Part shown: positions 14,601 through 24,100 of the stretch, piece after piece
Position numbering within the stretch: position 1 is the stretch's first letter
Layout: each line of letters opens with the position of its first letter
Assembly (NCBI RefSeq): GCF_910591885.1
Contig: NC_063283.1
Coordinates: 2,527,001 to 2,591,000, forward strand
Direction of reading: 5' to 3'
Source: Bombus terrestris
Lineage: Eukaryota > Arthropoda > Insecta > Hymenoptera > Apidae
DNA length: 64,000 nt
Notes under the pieces: generated by a model
Told to the model about the DNA's origin: nothing
What the model saw: the letters and a program-made list of their open reading frames with translations, nothing else
The model's database searches: none
Position numbers and translations under genes: made by a program

Positions 14601-16362
14601 ATTACCGCGTTTCTGTTGGAAGATCCAAGCGAATGTACTTATCGACTAGGATGCGTTGTAAATTGGTATGTGGACGAATCGAGTGACCCATAAGAGCGCT
14701 CGAGTCGAGAAGAAGGTTCTCGAGGTGGTCGCGCGGCACCTACCACTTTGTCAAAAACGGGTCCATTGTCGTTCACGTCCTCGATGGTGACTTTGAACGT
14801 GCACACGTCGTCGAGTTGCGGCCTTCCGTTGTCGGTCGCAAGGACGGTCAGGTAGGCTTCCTTTTCTCGAGCCGGTTCATCCCTGTCCAACACCTGCGTC
14901 GTCCTGATCAACCCGGTTCTGTTGTTGATCTCGAATTTTAGTTTCTCGCCGGGAGCTGTCACGAAACTATAAGTGATCGTGCCTGCGTGAAAGAGAAACA
15001 CGTTTTAAAAGGCAAAACTGCAGCGTTTCCTCGAACAGTTTCGGTTCAGTCTTCGATCGAATTTGGTCAAAGGAAGTCCACGTCGAACGTTGATGGACAA
15101 GTTGAGAGCAACGTGCCAGAAGCTTCTGGCCCGATGAATTTTTCTACTTTACGTTCGAGAAAGATTTTACGCGATTCGAGTATCTTCGTTCTTGGATTTG
15201 AAATATCGGGAAAATTGGTGAAACTCTCGGTCACAATGCGAGATATTGACACGTCGCGTACCTCCATCGTCCGGATGGTCTCTGTCCTCTGCGTGCACTT
15301 TAATCACCACGGTGCCCACTGGCTCCTCCTCTTTCACTACTGGTGCGTAATTCGAGCAATTCGAAAACACTGGTTTGTGATTGTGGTTTTCGTTCTGTTG
15401 CATCTGCGAAACGAGCACAGTTTCGGTTATTATTGTTATTTCCTTCGAAAAATTGAGTTCGCAATTACAAGTTCGTCTCTGTACGCACAACGTTGTTGAT
15501 ATTTCTTACACGTAGAATTAATAGGATTAATTGGAATCGCGAGATCATCATCGTAGATAGGCTAAAACCGTGGCCTACGAAGATCGTTGCTCGGTTTTAC
15601 GATTTTGTAAATAACAACTCGTGGTAGAAATCGGACGAGAGATTCGCAAGGTGGTACGAAGCGAAGCAACCTATAAAAGGTGATTATATCTCGACTTATT
15701 GTCAAGGGAAAATTAATTGGCTCTGCGAAAACAATTTTCAGACTTCCGCAGCTTGGTGATTTAATTAAACGCGTTCGGTTCTTCCGCGTCGTAGCTACAG
15801 GTAGACTCTAGCACAGTGCTATAATACGATGAATATCTCTTTTCATTTTAAATCGAAGTTAGTTACACGTAAAATATTCTTTTTCACGTTCGCGACTCTG
15901 CTTTCCTTGCTATGTTGTATGCTCGCGAGAAGCTCGGAACACGCAAAACGTGATAAAATACCAAAGCCAAATATTCTTAGAGCTACGTGTATTTCAACGA
16001 CATGTGTCGAGTCGCAACGTCGAACAGCGGAATCAAAAACACGGAAATCGTTTATTTTTACAAAAAGAGGCAAACACGTAGAAGATCGTTTTCGATTTCA
16101 ACTTTCCGCTCGACGAACACGGTGGCCCGATCCCTGCGGGATTTTAACTTTAACTAAACTAAACAACTTCGACTCTGTTAATGATTGAACGTTGCAGAAA
16201 TATTTCACAACGTCATCCAAGTGTGCCGATCGATCGAACCGGAGAATCGGTTGATAGAATAAAAGTAGTATAATCGAAAAGCACTCACCTGAAATTCGTC
16301 CTCGTTAGGAAACTGCGATCTCGCGTCCAAGTGTCTGGAATGCCTCAATCTCGTTGCGTCGG
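2462..16362 (-). CDS. CadN2: Neural-cadherin family gene (CadN2-like), 14 coding exons
   Basis: Type I membrane adhesion receptor of the insect classical (DN-) cadherin family. It mediates calcium-dependent homophilic adhesion, mainly in neurons, and couples to beta-catenin, alpha-catenin and actin. Spliced product is about 1,460 codons. Approximate residues counted from exon 1: EC1 32-150, EC2 152-255, EC3 262-363, EC4 365-473, EC5 475-573, EC6 580-685, EC7 690-791, degenerate EC8 795-895, cysteine-rich/EGF block 995-1076, one LamG 1085-1265, transmembrane helix about 1282-1303, juxtamembrane ENIINYEDEGGGE box, catenin-binding tail with LSSLAS and FGPRFRKLADMYG. All junctions agree in phase. 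The ectodomain is far shorter than CadN, which has more than 15 EC repeats, two LamG and several EGF units, so the short paralogue CadN2 is the better name. Family assignment is near certain and paralogue assignment is likely. The 5' end is unresolved. Confidence 0.93.
2605..3828 (-). other. Intron between exons 13 and 14
   Basis: AT-rich intron of 1,224 bases. It contains a short tandem of TTTTACAG-like units at 3420-3460 and two related AT-rich phrases around 3653-3710. No exon-like ORF seen. Confidence 0.85.
3829..3981 (-). CDS. CadN2: Cadherin exon 13 (start of catenin-binding tail)
   Basis: Encodes PDEVPDICGFLDGKKE, then DPDTNPFDDVRHYAYEGEG and SEGSLSSLAS, the core beta-catenin-binding sequence with the serine cluster that is phosphorylated in vertebrate cadherins. 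Acceptor TCGTTTGCCAG, donor GTACGTAA. The codon split with exon 14 is T/GT (Cys). Confidence 0.97.
3982..4624 (-). other. Intron between exons 12 and 13
   Basis: AT-rich intron of 643 bases; no recognisable alternative exon or repeat. Confidence 0.85.
4625..4964 (-). CDS. CadN2: Cadherin exon 12 (transmembrane and juxtamembrane)
   Basis: Encodes TYNLGMPSLSRNADPGC, which closes the LamG, then a hydrophobic helix (FLVAILVCIAILLILLFAVV) with basic stop-transfer HRKK. The cytoplasmic part has DDIRENIINYEDEGGGE, the conserved juxtamembrane box that binds p120-catenin in classical cadherins. Acceptor TATGTTTCAG, donor GTACGATA in phase 1. No second EGF or LamG lies between the LamG and the membrane. 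Confidence 0.97.
4965..5317 (-). other. Intron between exons 11 and 12
   Basis: Intron of 353 bases. Drosophila CadN has mutually exclusive exons for the transmembrane region; no second copy of that exon is visible here. Confidence 0.8.
5318..5533 (-). CDS. CadN2: Cadherin exon 11 (second half of LamG)
   Basis: Starts AIEMKVDNCGISACM, continues through LNVNSPLQIGGTL and ends with the LamG closing motif GFVGCIRNMTFNGN. Exactly 72 codons, phase 0 on both sides. Acceptor ATGCGCTGCAG, donor GTAATGCC. Confidence 0.95.
5534..5970 (-). other. Intron between exons 10 and 11
   Basis: Intron of 437 bases inside the LamG coding region; it hosts the 142-base TTAA-flanked element at 5615-5756. Confidence 0.85.
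5615..5756. mobile_element. Short TTAA-flanked MITE in a LamG intron
   Basis: Both ends are TTAA followed by an inverted repeat, TTAACATACTGTTGGC on the left and TTAACACACTGTTGACC read from the right. The TTAA duplication is the piggyBac target type. Internal sequence is AT-rich and non-coding. Confidence 0.55.
5971..6194 (-). CDS. CadN2: Cadherin exon 10 (first half of LamG)
   Basis: LamG beta-sandwich strands: LEITPHIDNGLVFYFGP, FMALELQQGYAVLYMDYGSG and LTDGERHRIDVYF, in the usual LamG order. Acceptor TGCGTTTCAG, donor GTAAGCGC in phase 0. Confidence 0.95.
6195..7019 (-). other. Intron between exons 9 and 10
   Basis: AT-rich intron of 825 bases whose donor is the weak GTTGGTAT. No alternative LamG exon seen. 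Confidence 0.8.
7020..8364 (-). CDS. CadN2: Cadherin exon 9 (end EC6, EC7, EC8-like, EGF block)
   Basis: The largest exon, 448 codons. It contains the EC6 linker DINDNAPF, EC7 (ARDWDSDENGPPFQF, FDREER, DENDN), a degenerate EC8 (YVNDADDWDLPDK) and the conserved membrane-proximal fold with VDVFTV, DVRFSAHGSPYY and NIDECL. One EGF-like unit follows (CLNGG, CECPPGLEGPRCE), then GNGWAIMPPPGQACDDSHL leading into LamG. Phase with exon 10 requires the donor at 7019 reading GTTGGTAT, which is weaker than the nearby GTATATTT. The latter would shift the frame. Confidence 0.95.
8365..8694 (-). other. Intron between exons 8 and 9
   Basis: Intron of 330 bases with normal ends (GTAAGC, TTTCAG); nothing else recognised. 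Confidence 0.85.
8695..8876 (-). CDS. CadN2: Cadherin exon 8 (EC6)
   Basis: Carries the EC6 signature AYDPDIKDRNADQHIAYF, which matches the corresponding insect N-cadherin repeat closely, plus DKSGCMTLKKPLDRD. Acceptor CTGGTTACAG, donor GTAAGCTT in phase 0; the joint reads GYSMWT-VIVMARDEDG. Confidence 0.96.
9117..9696 (-). CDS. CadN2: Cadherin exon 7 (EC4, EC5, start of EC6)
   Basis: Contains FDRETED, AMDNSPS and the linker DKNDNAPHF of EC4, then a full EC5 with ANDLD, LDYEK, AFDG and the linker ENVNDNPPVF, and the EEEK acidic start of EC6. Acceptor GTGTTTTTCTAG, donor GTAAGCAA in phase 1. The calcium-binding motifs look complete. Confidence 0.96.
9697..10003 (-). other. Intron between exons 6 and 7
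   Basis: Intron of 307 bases, AT-rich towards 9880-10000; nothing else recognised. Confidence 0.85.
10004..10274 (-). CDS. CadN2: Cadherin exon 6 (EC3 to EC4)
   Basis: Completes EC3 (LDYES, then linker DVNDNIPVF) and begins EC4 (LENEPP, AIDADG). EC3 lacks the AxDxG motif (VRVQNKYQ), in keeping with its unusual N-terminal linker. Acceptor TGATTGACAG, donor GTACGTCT in phase 0; the joint reads TSAHNQ-VTYELD. Confidence 0.95.
10275..11488 (-). other. Intron between exons 5 and 6
   Basis: Intron of 1,214 bases, more than half of which is a piggyBac-like non-autonomous element (10409-11125). Confidence 0.85.
10409..11125 (+). mobile_element. piggyBac-like non-autonomous element, copy A
   Basis: Flanked by TTAA on both sides, with imperfect terminal inverted repeats (TTAACACTGACTGCCAC at the left; the right end reads inward as TTAATACTTTGACTG). 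Subterminal palindromic phrases of the type GGTCACNNGTGACCACCG occur near each end. It shares a body of about 700 bases with copies at 17516, 29917 and 61704. There is no transposase ORF. The family is inferred from the TTAA duplication. Confidence 0.75.
11489..11775 (-). CDS. CadN2: Cadherin exon 5 (end of EC2, start of EC3)
   Basis: Reads RNPDYKFSMTATAKDQGD and then reaches the EC2-EC3 linker, which here is VVESHKKAPAF instead of the usual DxNDNxP. The following EC3 start has LQE but also lacks DxD (AISHIGDN). This matches the calcium-free linker type described for Drosophila N-cadherin. Acceptor ATATTTGCAG, donor GTAAATCG in phase 2. Confidence 0.94.
11776..12244 (-). other. Intron between exons 4 and 5
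   Basis: Intron of 469 bases that contains a solo mariner-type terminal repeat at 11953-12000. Confidence 0.85.
11953..12000 (+). repeat. Solo mariner-type terminal repeat (family 2)
   Basis: TTGGATCGGCAACTAAATGA then TTGCGGATTTCGTCATTACC, matching the terminal repeat of the fold-back copies at 26118 and 50892. No partner end is visible nearby. Confidence 0.65.
12245..12433 (-). CDS. CadN2: Cadherin exon 4 (first part of EC2)
   Basis: Starts AYTESVPQDLHLG and carries the EC2 acidic motif ATDIDDGNN and the strand YFRIDRNTGVIFL. Phase 0 at both ends; acceptor CGCGTACAG, donor GTAAGTAT. It continues directly from the DNGPVFDKV linker of exon 3. Confidence 0.94.
12434..14743 (-). other. Intron between exons 3 and 4
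   Basis: Intron of 2,310 bases. It holds a GA microsatellite at 13684-13718 and purine-rich sequence to about 13860. ORFs here in any frame are low-complexity shadows; no second version of the EC2 exon is visible. Confidence 0.8.
13684..13718. repeat. GA dinucleotide microsatellite
   Basis: Nearly pure AG run with a single GATAG interruption. Confidence 0.9.
14744..14982 (-). CDS. CadN2: Cadherin exon 3 (rest of EC1)
   Basis: Contains the EC1 LDRDE motif, the ATDNG motif and the linker DVNDNGPVF, all calcium ligands in classical repeats. A cysteine in DDVCTFKV is shared with the equivalent CadN repeat. Acceptor TCTTTCACGCAG, donor GTAGGTGC in phase 0. Confidence 0.95.
15262..15403 (-). CDS. 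CadN2: Cadherin exon 2 (start of EC1)
   Basis: Begins MQQNENHNHKPVF and carries the EC1 calcium-site start: the EEE acidic cluster and the AEDRD (DxD-type) motif. Acceptor TCGTTTCGCAG, donor GTACGCGA. It ends in phase 1, so the joint with exon 3 reads DDGG-TITYSF. It aligns to a middle repeat of the long CadN protein (NKPVFKDC-type start), so this gene lacks the N-terminal repeats of CadN. Confidence 0.92.
15404..16288 (-). other. Intron between exons 1 and 2
   Basis: Intron of 885 bases with donor GTGAGTGC and acceptor TTTCGCAG; nothing else recognised. Confidence 0.8.
16289..16362 (-). CDS. CadN2: Cadherin exon 1 of those found (N-terminal segment)
   Basis: Encodes the stretch DATRLRHSRHLDARSQ followed by an acidic end (NEDEFQ) that leads into EC1. 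The donor is GTGAGTGC and the junction with exon 2 is in phase 0. The 5' boundary at 16362 is a pyrimidine-rich acceptor (TCTCTGTGTTTCAG), which implies an upstream exon ending in phase 1. Alternatively, reading through the acceptor gives an in-frame ATG at 16397-16399 followed by a short hydrophobic leader ending in VSA. Basic RHSRH could be part of a pro-segment processing site. The exon is assigned by phase and position; sequence conservation here is weak. Confidence 0.75.
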
Positions 16363-16399
16363 CTGAAACACAGAGACAGGAAAATTGAAAATAAAACAT

Positions 16400-17013
16400 C
16401 CATCGGAATCTCTTTCTCGCTGGACCAGACACGCGCGCGATGTAGGCGATCGTATTTTTTCCACGGTTCGCGCGCCGCGTTTCCGCTTCCTCTGCCGTTG
16501 TCTAGGTACGCGCGAACATGGTCCCGTAAAAGCTTTCGATTTTACGCGGTAACGCGCCACTCCGGCCAAGAGGTATATCGAGAGAACGATAAATAATTGA
16601 GAGGGAACGTTACGCAAGCCGAATCGACGTCGCGCTTTACCTCCAAACTGTCTAATAATTATTTCAACTCGCGAGCTTATCGTCGTTGCCCTCGCTTTTT
16701 CGCCTTTTCTTTTCCCCATCGTTCTCTTCTTCTTGCGTTTCGTTTCTCCTATTAGAAATCGGCTAGAGGAGCCAAAGGAGCCGAGCTTGGGAACGTTGGG
16801 ACACATTTTGGTTGATTCATGGCGGTAACAGCGTTGGAACTTCATAGAAAGATACAAATCAACGATGGCTTAACGATAGTTGCGGATCGTTGCTGCTGTC
16901 TGTTTACGGAACAAGTAGAATATAGATGGAAATTAGAGAGTGTAGATTAATTCTCAACGCTCCGACTTTTAATTGCGAATATCGACCGGCAACTCCAACT
17001 TATTCTCATCGTA
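16400..17013. other. Region just 5' of the first mapped cadherin exon
   Basis: Relatively CpG-rich. It is either the 3' end of a long first intron or, if the ATG at 16397-16399 is used, 5' UTR and proximal promoter. No clear TATA box on the minus strand was found. Confidence 0.4.
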
Positions 17014-17222
17014 TTGGGTTGTCCGAAATGTTTCTTTCGCTTTATAAGGAAATAATAGACGCACAATGTTTTTTGTTTTATATTACTTTATCGAATTATG
17101 CGCGAATATAATAATAGAAATAGAACGAAACGTATCGCGTCTGATTCAATAAAATAATATAAAACAGAAAATATTGTTCATCTATCATCACCTTATGAAA
17201 CGAAAGAACTTCGACTTGCAAG
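17014..17222 (+). mobile_element. Mariner-derived MITE, family 1, copy a
   Basis: Left end TTGGGTTGTCCGAAATGT then TTCTTTCG, followed by a TAAGGAAATAATAGACGC block shared with the other copies. The right end is decayed but still has the CTTATGAAACGAAAGAA phrase. Flanked by TA on the left. Confidence 0.65.
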
Positions 17223-17515
17223 TGTTTTAAGTGTCAGATTTTAAATGCTACGATGACTTTCAGAAGTAATATAATCTTGATTACGATATTTCTATTGATT
17301 ATAATTGAATAATGTGTGGAATTTTTGAAAATATTCATTGGCATGCAAACCGGGTTTTTTTAAAAATCGCTTCGAGTATTAAAAATAGTTCGCATTCGCG
17401 CGAACTCATATTTTTGAGAACACAGTTGCGCGAGAATGTAACTACGGAACCTAAACAGAGCTTATTTCACCTACTCAGTACACGTTACAACGAATACTCT
17501 GCTTTGGAATTGCGC

Positions 17516-18180
17516 TTAACACTCTCACATCGTGCCATTGGTCACTTTGATGACCGGAGCGCTTCAACTTCTTACAATTGTAAAAATTGCACGAAAATTT
17601 ACAATTAGGGCATTTTGAATATAACCGATAAATAGAAGATACTTTGAAATAAAAAGTGCCCCATTGAACGATTAAACATTTTTATTAGAACGTCGATAAA
17701 AAAGAAATGAGAACAAATCTTGCATCTAACGGTGCACTGTGTTTGCCTCCATATCTTTGAGGGCTGATCTACGAATTTTATTATAAACACAGCTTAGAAA
17801 ATAATCGTAAATGCTGCTTTATAATCGTATAATTGAAGTTGGAAGTGTGCACATACCTTGCTATTATATATAGAATGAGCAAATACCTTCTGCACGTTTC
17901 AACGATATATTCTGCACGTTTTGCTTACGACGAACTAACGAATGCGAATGGTTTGTCGAAATAAACGAAGCCTTGTTACAATATATCGCTATCAACTGTT
18001 GCCAAGGCGCCACGATGGTCACCCGTGACCGTCAATAAGACAAACGGTGCATTGGGGAAGAACGTTGTCTTACATCTTCAATTTATTATTATTTCGCCAT
18101 TATATGCTTTGAATAATAAAAATATCCCCGTGGCGTCCTGAGCGAAACGCGTGATTTCGGCGTGGCAATCAAAGCGTTAA
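17516..18180 (-). mobile_element. piggyBac-like non-autonomous element, copy B (inverted)
   Basis: Reverse orientation relative to copies A and D. TTAA at 17516-17519 and 18177-18180, same body and same GGTCAC-type subterminal palindromes. A minus-strand ORF of 61 codons inside it also occurs in copy D, but this reflects repeat identity and does not indicate a gene. Confidence 0.75.
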
Positions 18181-21100
18181 CGCCACAAGCGATAACATAG
18201 ATACACCGATAATCGATATACCGATCGACGACGAGGAAGAAGAAGAAAATCGCCGTGCTTTTTCGACCACGTCGAGAACGATGAAAACGATGAAAAGATG
18301 AGAAATCGTGACTCGAGCAATGACAACGAGTGTACAGGTTGGCAAAGCTGTAAGCGGCACGCTAACCTCCCTCAGGGGGAGTAGCCTGCTTTTCCTACGC
18401 GGGGGTTAACCTACATTTCGATCGAGTTCACAGGTTCGTTTGGAAGGCGAGGCTTCGCCGAGCGGATACGCGTCCGCGTTTTCTCCGCTTCGGCCGGTTC
18501 GTTCGATTCGGACAAAGGGAAACGACGATAACTGATACGATCGATCTGAGTTTGAGAAAGCAAACCAAAGACGAGACCCAAGTTTCGTAACGATTATTGG
18601 CCAAGGGAGCCGCGTTATTTTATTCCGCGGAGATTACGATCGATCCGATAGATACGAGCGTTACTTCTCTCTTCTTTCTCTTTTGAGAATAAATCTTTCG
18701 AGGAACGGTTTCTAAACGATTAAACTGTAAGGTTTATCGACGAAGAACGAAACTAAGTTTGCACCGATCATTGCATAAAGCTAGTTGAAAGTATGCAAAG
18801 TCTTATTAAACTTGTTATAAAATCAAAAGGCTTATGGATAACGTAGTAAGATATTTGGTATCCGTGACTCCTTTAATTCTTCGTTTAATCGATCGTTTTT
18901 TATATTCCTCTCGTAACAGATTAAAACCGAGTTTGCATGACACAAAGGAATACTTTGAATTTACAATAGTTATAGATATTATACCTACAGCAGCGAGGAT
19001 ACTCGCTTAGTGGAAAGTTGCTGCGCGAAATTCGATTCAATTTGCTTTATAATACTCGTTCGCGATCGAAATTTTACTCCCACTACATATTCTAAGCGTC
19101 TCGAAGCACGGAGAATGAATTTTTTTAAGTCGGTTTAAAAGCCGTTCTTCCTACGAATTTTATGGAAAATATTCGCGCGTGATTAAAACAGCGAGTAAAT
19201 TTAAATCGCCGGGGCTTACGACTTTTGGAATCGCCAACTACGATGTTTAGAACGATGACCTATGATTTTTCGAATTACGTCGTATGATTTTTAGAGACAC
19301 GACCTGCGCCGCGCCGTTAAAGAGAAAGGCGACGACCAGGCTCGAACCCGTCCAAACAGTTTTCGGATACTCGAATCGCACCGTTTCGACGCCGATAATG
19401 TAAGTACTTAATTCGATTACCACTCCGCTTCCATCGTGCTCAAGATACGCTCGGGACACGTAATCGGCCGCGTCTTTCGAACATCGCTATAGTCGTGGAA
19501 CGAGGACGACGCCCGATGCAATCTACAGTCTTCGAGAACGTGGAAAGATCGCGTCCGTTGCCATTCGTTGCACAACGTTCCTGGCAATTGACGCGTGTAA
19601 ACTACGGACGTACAACAGCGTTCGCTTAACCCCTTAACCCGCTCATATTCTTTCGGCTTATTCTAGTCTATTCCGACTATTTTATTCTTTGAAACACATG
19701 GATCTCTATTCCTGCTTCGCGTCGAATATTTTTCGCCATGGCTATTTTGCCTCGTTGCTTGTCAGATAAATCTTTAACTGGTTTCGGTTCGACAAATTCA
19801 CGGATTTATACGGCTATTAACCCCTTGACACACAAATAAAATAGCACTCGATGCGCATCGAAGATTTGATTTCAGGTAGCTCGGCATAAAATCGGCCTCT
19901 TATCGAGACGTCGACGTGCAAAGTAACGCAACGAAAGGAACAGCGTGTCTGCATACGTTGAGAAGCTAACATTCGCGCTTCTTCCGTAAAAGACGTAAAA
20001 GGTTTTCAATTTTCCAGCTATCCGGTTTACCGATCTTCGCTTCGATCTCGCCGGATGTCGAAGAGAACAGCAGGCTGCCGATAACCCTTTGACGACGAAC
20101 TCGCGCCAACTTGTTTAGTCGAACGTTCGCTCGAACTATTCGTTTGCCCGGTGCGTGCCTTCTTGCGGTTTTATCAGGCAGCAACGCCACGATCGTCGAT
20201 CCATTGAGTGGTCGTTGCTGTTACTCGCGATCGGATGCGTTCGCAACGTTGTACCGCGAATGCATTTTCTATTAGGATAATTACCGACGACGGTGCGCGC
20301 GAGTCTACCGGTGATTTCATTTTCCAGATTAACGGAGTGTGCTACCGATCATCGTGCTTGTCGATTAAATTTTCGTTAGCCGAACGCCGAGCGTATTCGT
20401 TTGCGATGCGAGCACCAATGCGAGACGCGAATGCAAACACCAACACACGACGATTCACCGAAAATTCATTGCTCGCGTCCCTCGCTCTTTGTCTCTGTCG
20501 ATGGAAATAAGGGAAGAAGCGCGCGCCGTTTCTCCTCCAAATTACTCGACGACGATTAATCGATGCAAGCGCGCATCGCTGCTCCGTTTTCCAAAGAATT
20601 ATCGATCTTGCGATCCGTATACGTTACTCTACACTTACGATTGCTTTTCCAGCCTGACTTTCTGTGTTTCGAGTCGACCACGATCGGGACAATCGCGGTC
20701 TCGTTCCTGTCGTTGATCGTTAAAGAAAGCGATGACGTCAACAAAAGGAGCACGAATCGGTCGTTCAATTTCCATTCTCTTTAGTTTCCCACCGAAAGAT
20801 TGATCGAGGAGCTTGCCGAACAAGAATATTTACGACGATATAATCAAAAATTGACTTTGTGGCACCGAACTATCCGTCGATTATTCTCTGATATCCGTGG
20901 TTCGTTTATTCTCAGAACGAGTACGAATTGTTGCTGGAAACGAGAAGTCAATCGGCTTAGTTTATGATAGCTTCCAAGCAAATGTATTTTCTGGTCGAAC
21001 AATCGAATTATATCGTGAGAGTTTTATTCGCTTTGTAAATATAAAAAGAACCAAGTTGCCCGACAGCTGTTACAATTGCTAATTTAAACGTGACCAATAT

Positions 21101-24100
21101 TCGAAACAAAAGAAGGAAAAAAGAAGGAAGGAAAACTGGAACTAGAAGTTTCCACGCGATTCGCTCGATTCGTCGTTCGATCTAATCCTTGAAAAAGTCC
21201 TTCAATTTCCAAAATCAAGTGGCTGTACCTAGCGAAATTAAAGGATGTTCTCGTGACCAGCTGCCGTTCGTTGAACGATCGAATCGATGAAAAGATAGAA
21301 CGATGAATTTTCGAGACGAAGCAAATGGATTTTCCAGCGACGTGTACTTCGTGGGAACGATGCAGCACAGTCGTAAATTACAGCTTTTAAGTAGGACCCA
21401 TTGACGTAGCCACACCCAGGGCTGTACATATTTTGTAGAGGTAAAGTTATTTGCAAATCAATATCCTGCTTGTAGTATTTCATAGCTGCAATCGTTGTAT
21501 TTTCGTGTCTGAATCACGCTCTCGTTTTAACAATCGAACGAACATCCCGCGTTTCGATCAAATTTCTGACAAAAAGTCGAATGAAAAATTTCGCGATAAC
21601 ACGCGATACGTGTATTCTGTACGCTCTTCGTATCTCCAAATTTCTCTATAAATGAATACAAATTTTCCATCTACCAATTAGCAAAAAGATAACGAGCGTG
21701 GGTAGCGAAAATCCGCAACCTATGCGCTCTACGTACGTGCGCTTTGATAATCGAAACGTGCAAGCTTTAACTATCCGTTGACTTTATGGCTGCGCTGTTA
21801 TTTCTAGGATTCTCGAGCGCGATACGATACGTATATAATATTATTAAATATTAATCACAAGTTACGAGTTATCAGTATCAATAGATCCCGTACTATGGGA
21901 GTAATTAATTTAATTAAACGTATAGAATTTGATAACAACGCGAGCGTGAATTTCACAAACTTATAAATCATCCGGGATCACGTTGCACGACCTAAAATCG
22001 TACATTTTAAAAGTGGAACGTGCAAACTACTAATTTGTCAATTCGCTCGATATCGCGGTAATTAGCAAATTATCGCGCATAACGGGGCTCGTTCAATTCG
22101 ATTTCTCTCCGTAATTGTTCGAAACTCCATCGCAACTACGAATAGAACGTTTATACAAATTCTAATCTCCGCGAGTTTGCAAGCTACGCACAGATCTGCT
22201 TCTGCCGTCAAGTATCGTAACGATTAGCGCTACTCTCCTCCGTTTTACATATTTTTCTATATTACGCGCGTTCTACGAATTCCTGCACTCGTGAATTTCC
22301 CACATCCTATAGAAACATCCACCGTATCATCTACCTGTAACAAAATGAAAAAACATCTTCGCAGCGCCGTAACCCGATGAAACAAATCCTCGATCGCGAT
22401 ACGGAGCTCGCGGTCGAAAATATATTCCCGAATTGGAAATAGAGAAAAACGGGACACCTGTTGCCGAAAGGGAACGAACGAGGCAACAACGTCGTTTGCA
22501 AGCTTTCACGATCTTTGCCTCTCTCTTTCTCTCTCTGTCTCTCTCGCTCTCTCTCTCTCTCTCTCGTTGGGAGTTTTTCCTCTATAGAAGCCACGATCGA
22601 ACGACGTACATATGGTAACGGTCGATTCGACCGAATAGCGTCGGTCGAGCGATTTCCATGCCGCGAAGCTGGTAATTATCTGGTGTTTCGCGAGGTCGCG
22701 TCGCTGATGGATTATCGTGCGTGGCGTGCGCGCAGACGCACCCTATCGAACGATATCGAGCGCGTTCAAAGGCGGACAATCGCGTCAAAGAGCCTGCATT
22801 GTCGCGACGGCCAGTTTTAGCTCGACGTCGATAACGCGTTTGGCCGACCGGCTTTCGAAAAGGCAACGTACTCGTACACGGTCCCTTGCGTCACGACCAG
22901 ATCGACCATCGATCGACGTTGGGCCGGTGGATTTGGAAAACATCGGTTTCGGGTCTGCGCCGAAGAAGCGAGCAGAGGCTTCGCCGATAAGGCGAACGAA
23001 ATTCCGCGAGTTTAAGACGCGAGATGTAAAGCAACGTGATATATAACGCGCGATTAGAACACGACGGAAACGCGGCATATTAGAAATATCTCGTTCGATA
23101 ATCACCGTGGAAACTCGTTAGCGAACCAGTCACAACGACCGGTATGGAACTTTTAATTCTTGCGATCATTGCGGACATGCGAACGTTTTTGATCATACGA
23201 TGCTTACTTTTATCGCGATAGAAGTGCAATTACATGTATTCGGGAATATTCATCGGTCCGCTTTTGATTCCAATACACCATATTTAGTTATATGCATGTT
23301 GATGCATAAAGGGCGATGGCTATAGCGATAAAATCCAAACGAGCGGTATTTGTATGTATTTGGAATTAATCTGCCACGTTTGTCCTGTGTTTTGTCGCAC
23401 ACCTCACTCGTTCGTGGCACACGAATGCATATATTTTTTCATTGATCGGAAATTTATACTTGTCGTTGGCTCTTCTATTACGAAGAAGATTCTACGTATC
23501 CGATGACAGTTATCTCTTTACATAATCGCTACATAAAAAAAGGAATCTATTTTAATTATTACGTTGTAGATCTCGTACAACGTGAAATTAAATATATAAC
23601 CGTATCTCCCTTGTTACAGCCTGTCCTATATCGCATAATGGTTCTTAACACGCAAAATGCCGCGTGGGCCATCAGTGGCTCTCCTTTTCAGCTCATCCGA
23701 GCAACAGTTTCGCGTAAAACAAAACTCGATCGTCAAACGCTTTATACGATAGAATTTAGAATCGACTGATGCGTAATTATCGCGTACAGTACAACTACAA
23801 CGCCATGGGCCACCCACGAGCCACGCGGTCTCGCTCTCCTTTCAGAGTCACGCGAAAACCATTCGGCATTCGACGTGTTAAGAAACTTTTCCCTCGGATT
23901 ATCGGTCTACCGAATTTCGTTTATAGCTCGGCTTTCGTCGTCGAGACGAGAAACGTTCGAGACAGCACCACTTCGATCGCTTCGTTTCGGCCCGTCAGTT
24001 TCGCTTCTCTTTATTCCGTTCTTTCGTCACGAGGCACGTTTCAGGGTGTCCCGAAGATAGCGCCAAAATGTCCTTCAGAAAATGGTTCGTTCGTTGCACG

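Noticed and set aside
17605..17790. ORF of 61 codons found almost identically at 62102-62287
   Set aside because: The identity is explained by both lying in copies of the same TTAA element; there is no transposase motif.
18169..18360. Minus-strand ORF with hydrophobic stretch, considered as the cadherin signal-peptide exon because a G|GTATAT site would give the right phase
   Set aside because: It starts with GTG, has no ATG before the hydrophobic part, contains charged residues within it, and overlaps the end of a TTAA element.
19330..19360. GGCTCGAACCC phrase resembling a tRNA B box
   Set aside because: No matching A box or acceptor stem at the right distance; no cloverleaf could be drawn.
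24040..24060. CAGGGTGTCCCG phrase shared with about 58590
   Set aside because: Only about a dozen bases are shared and no paired ends or duplicated target site are visible.
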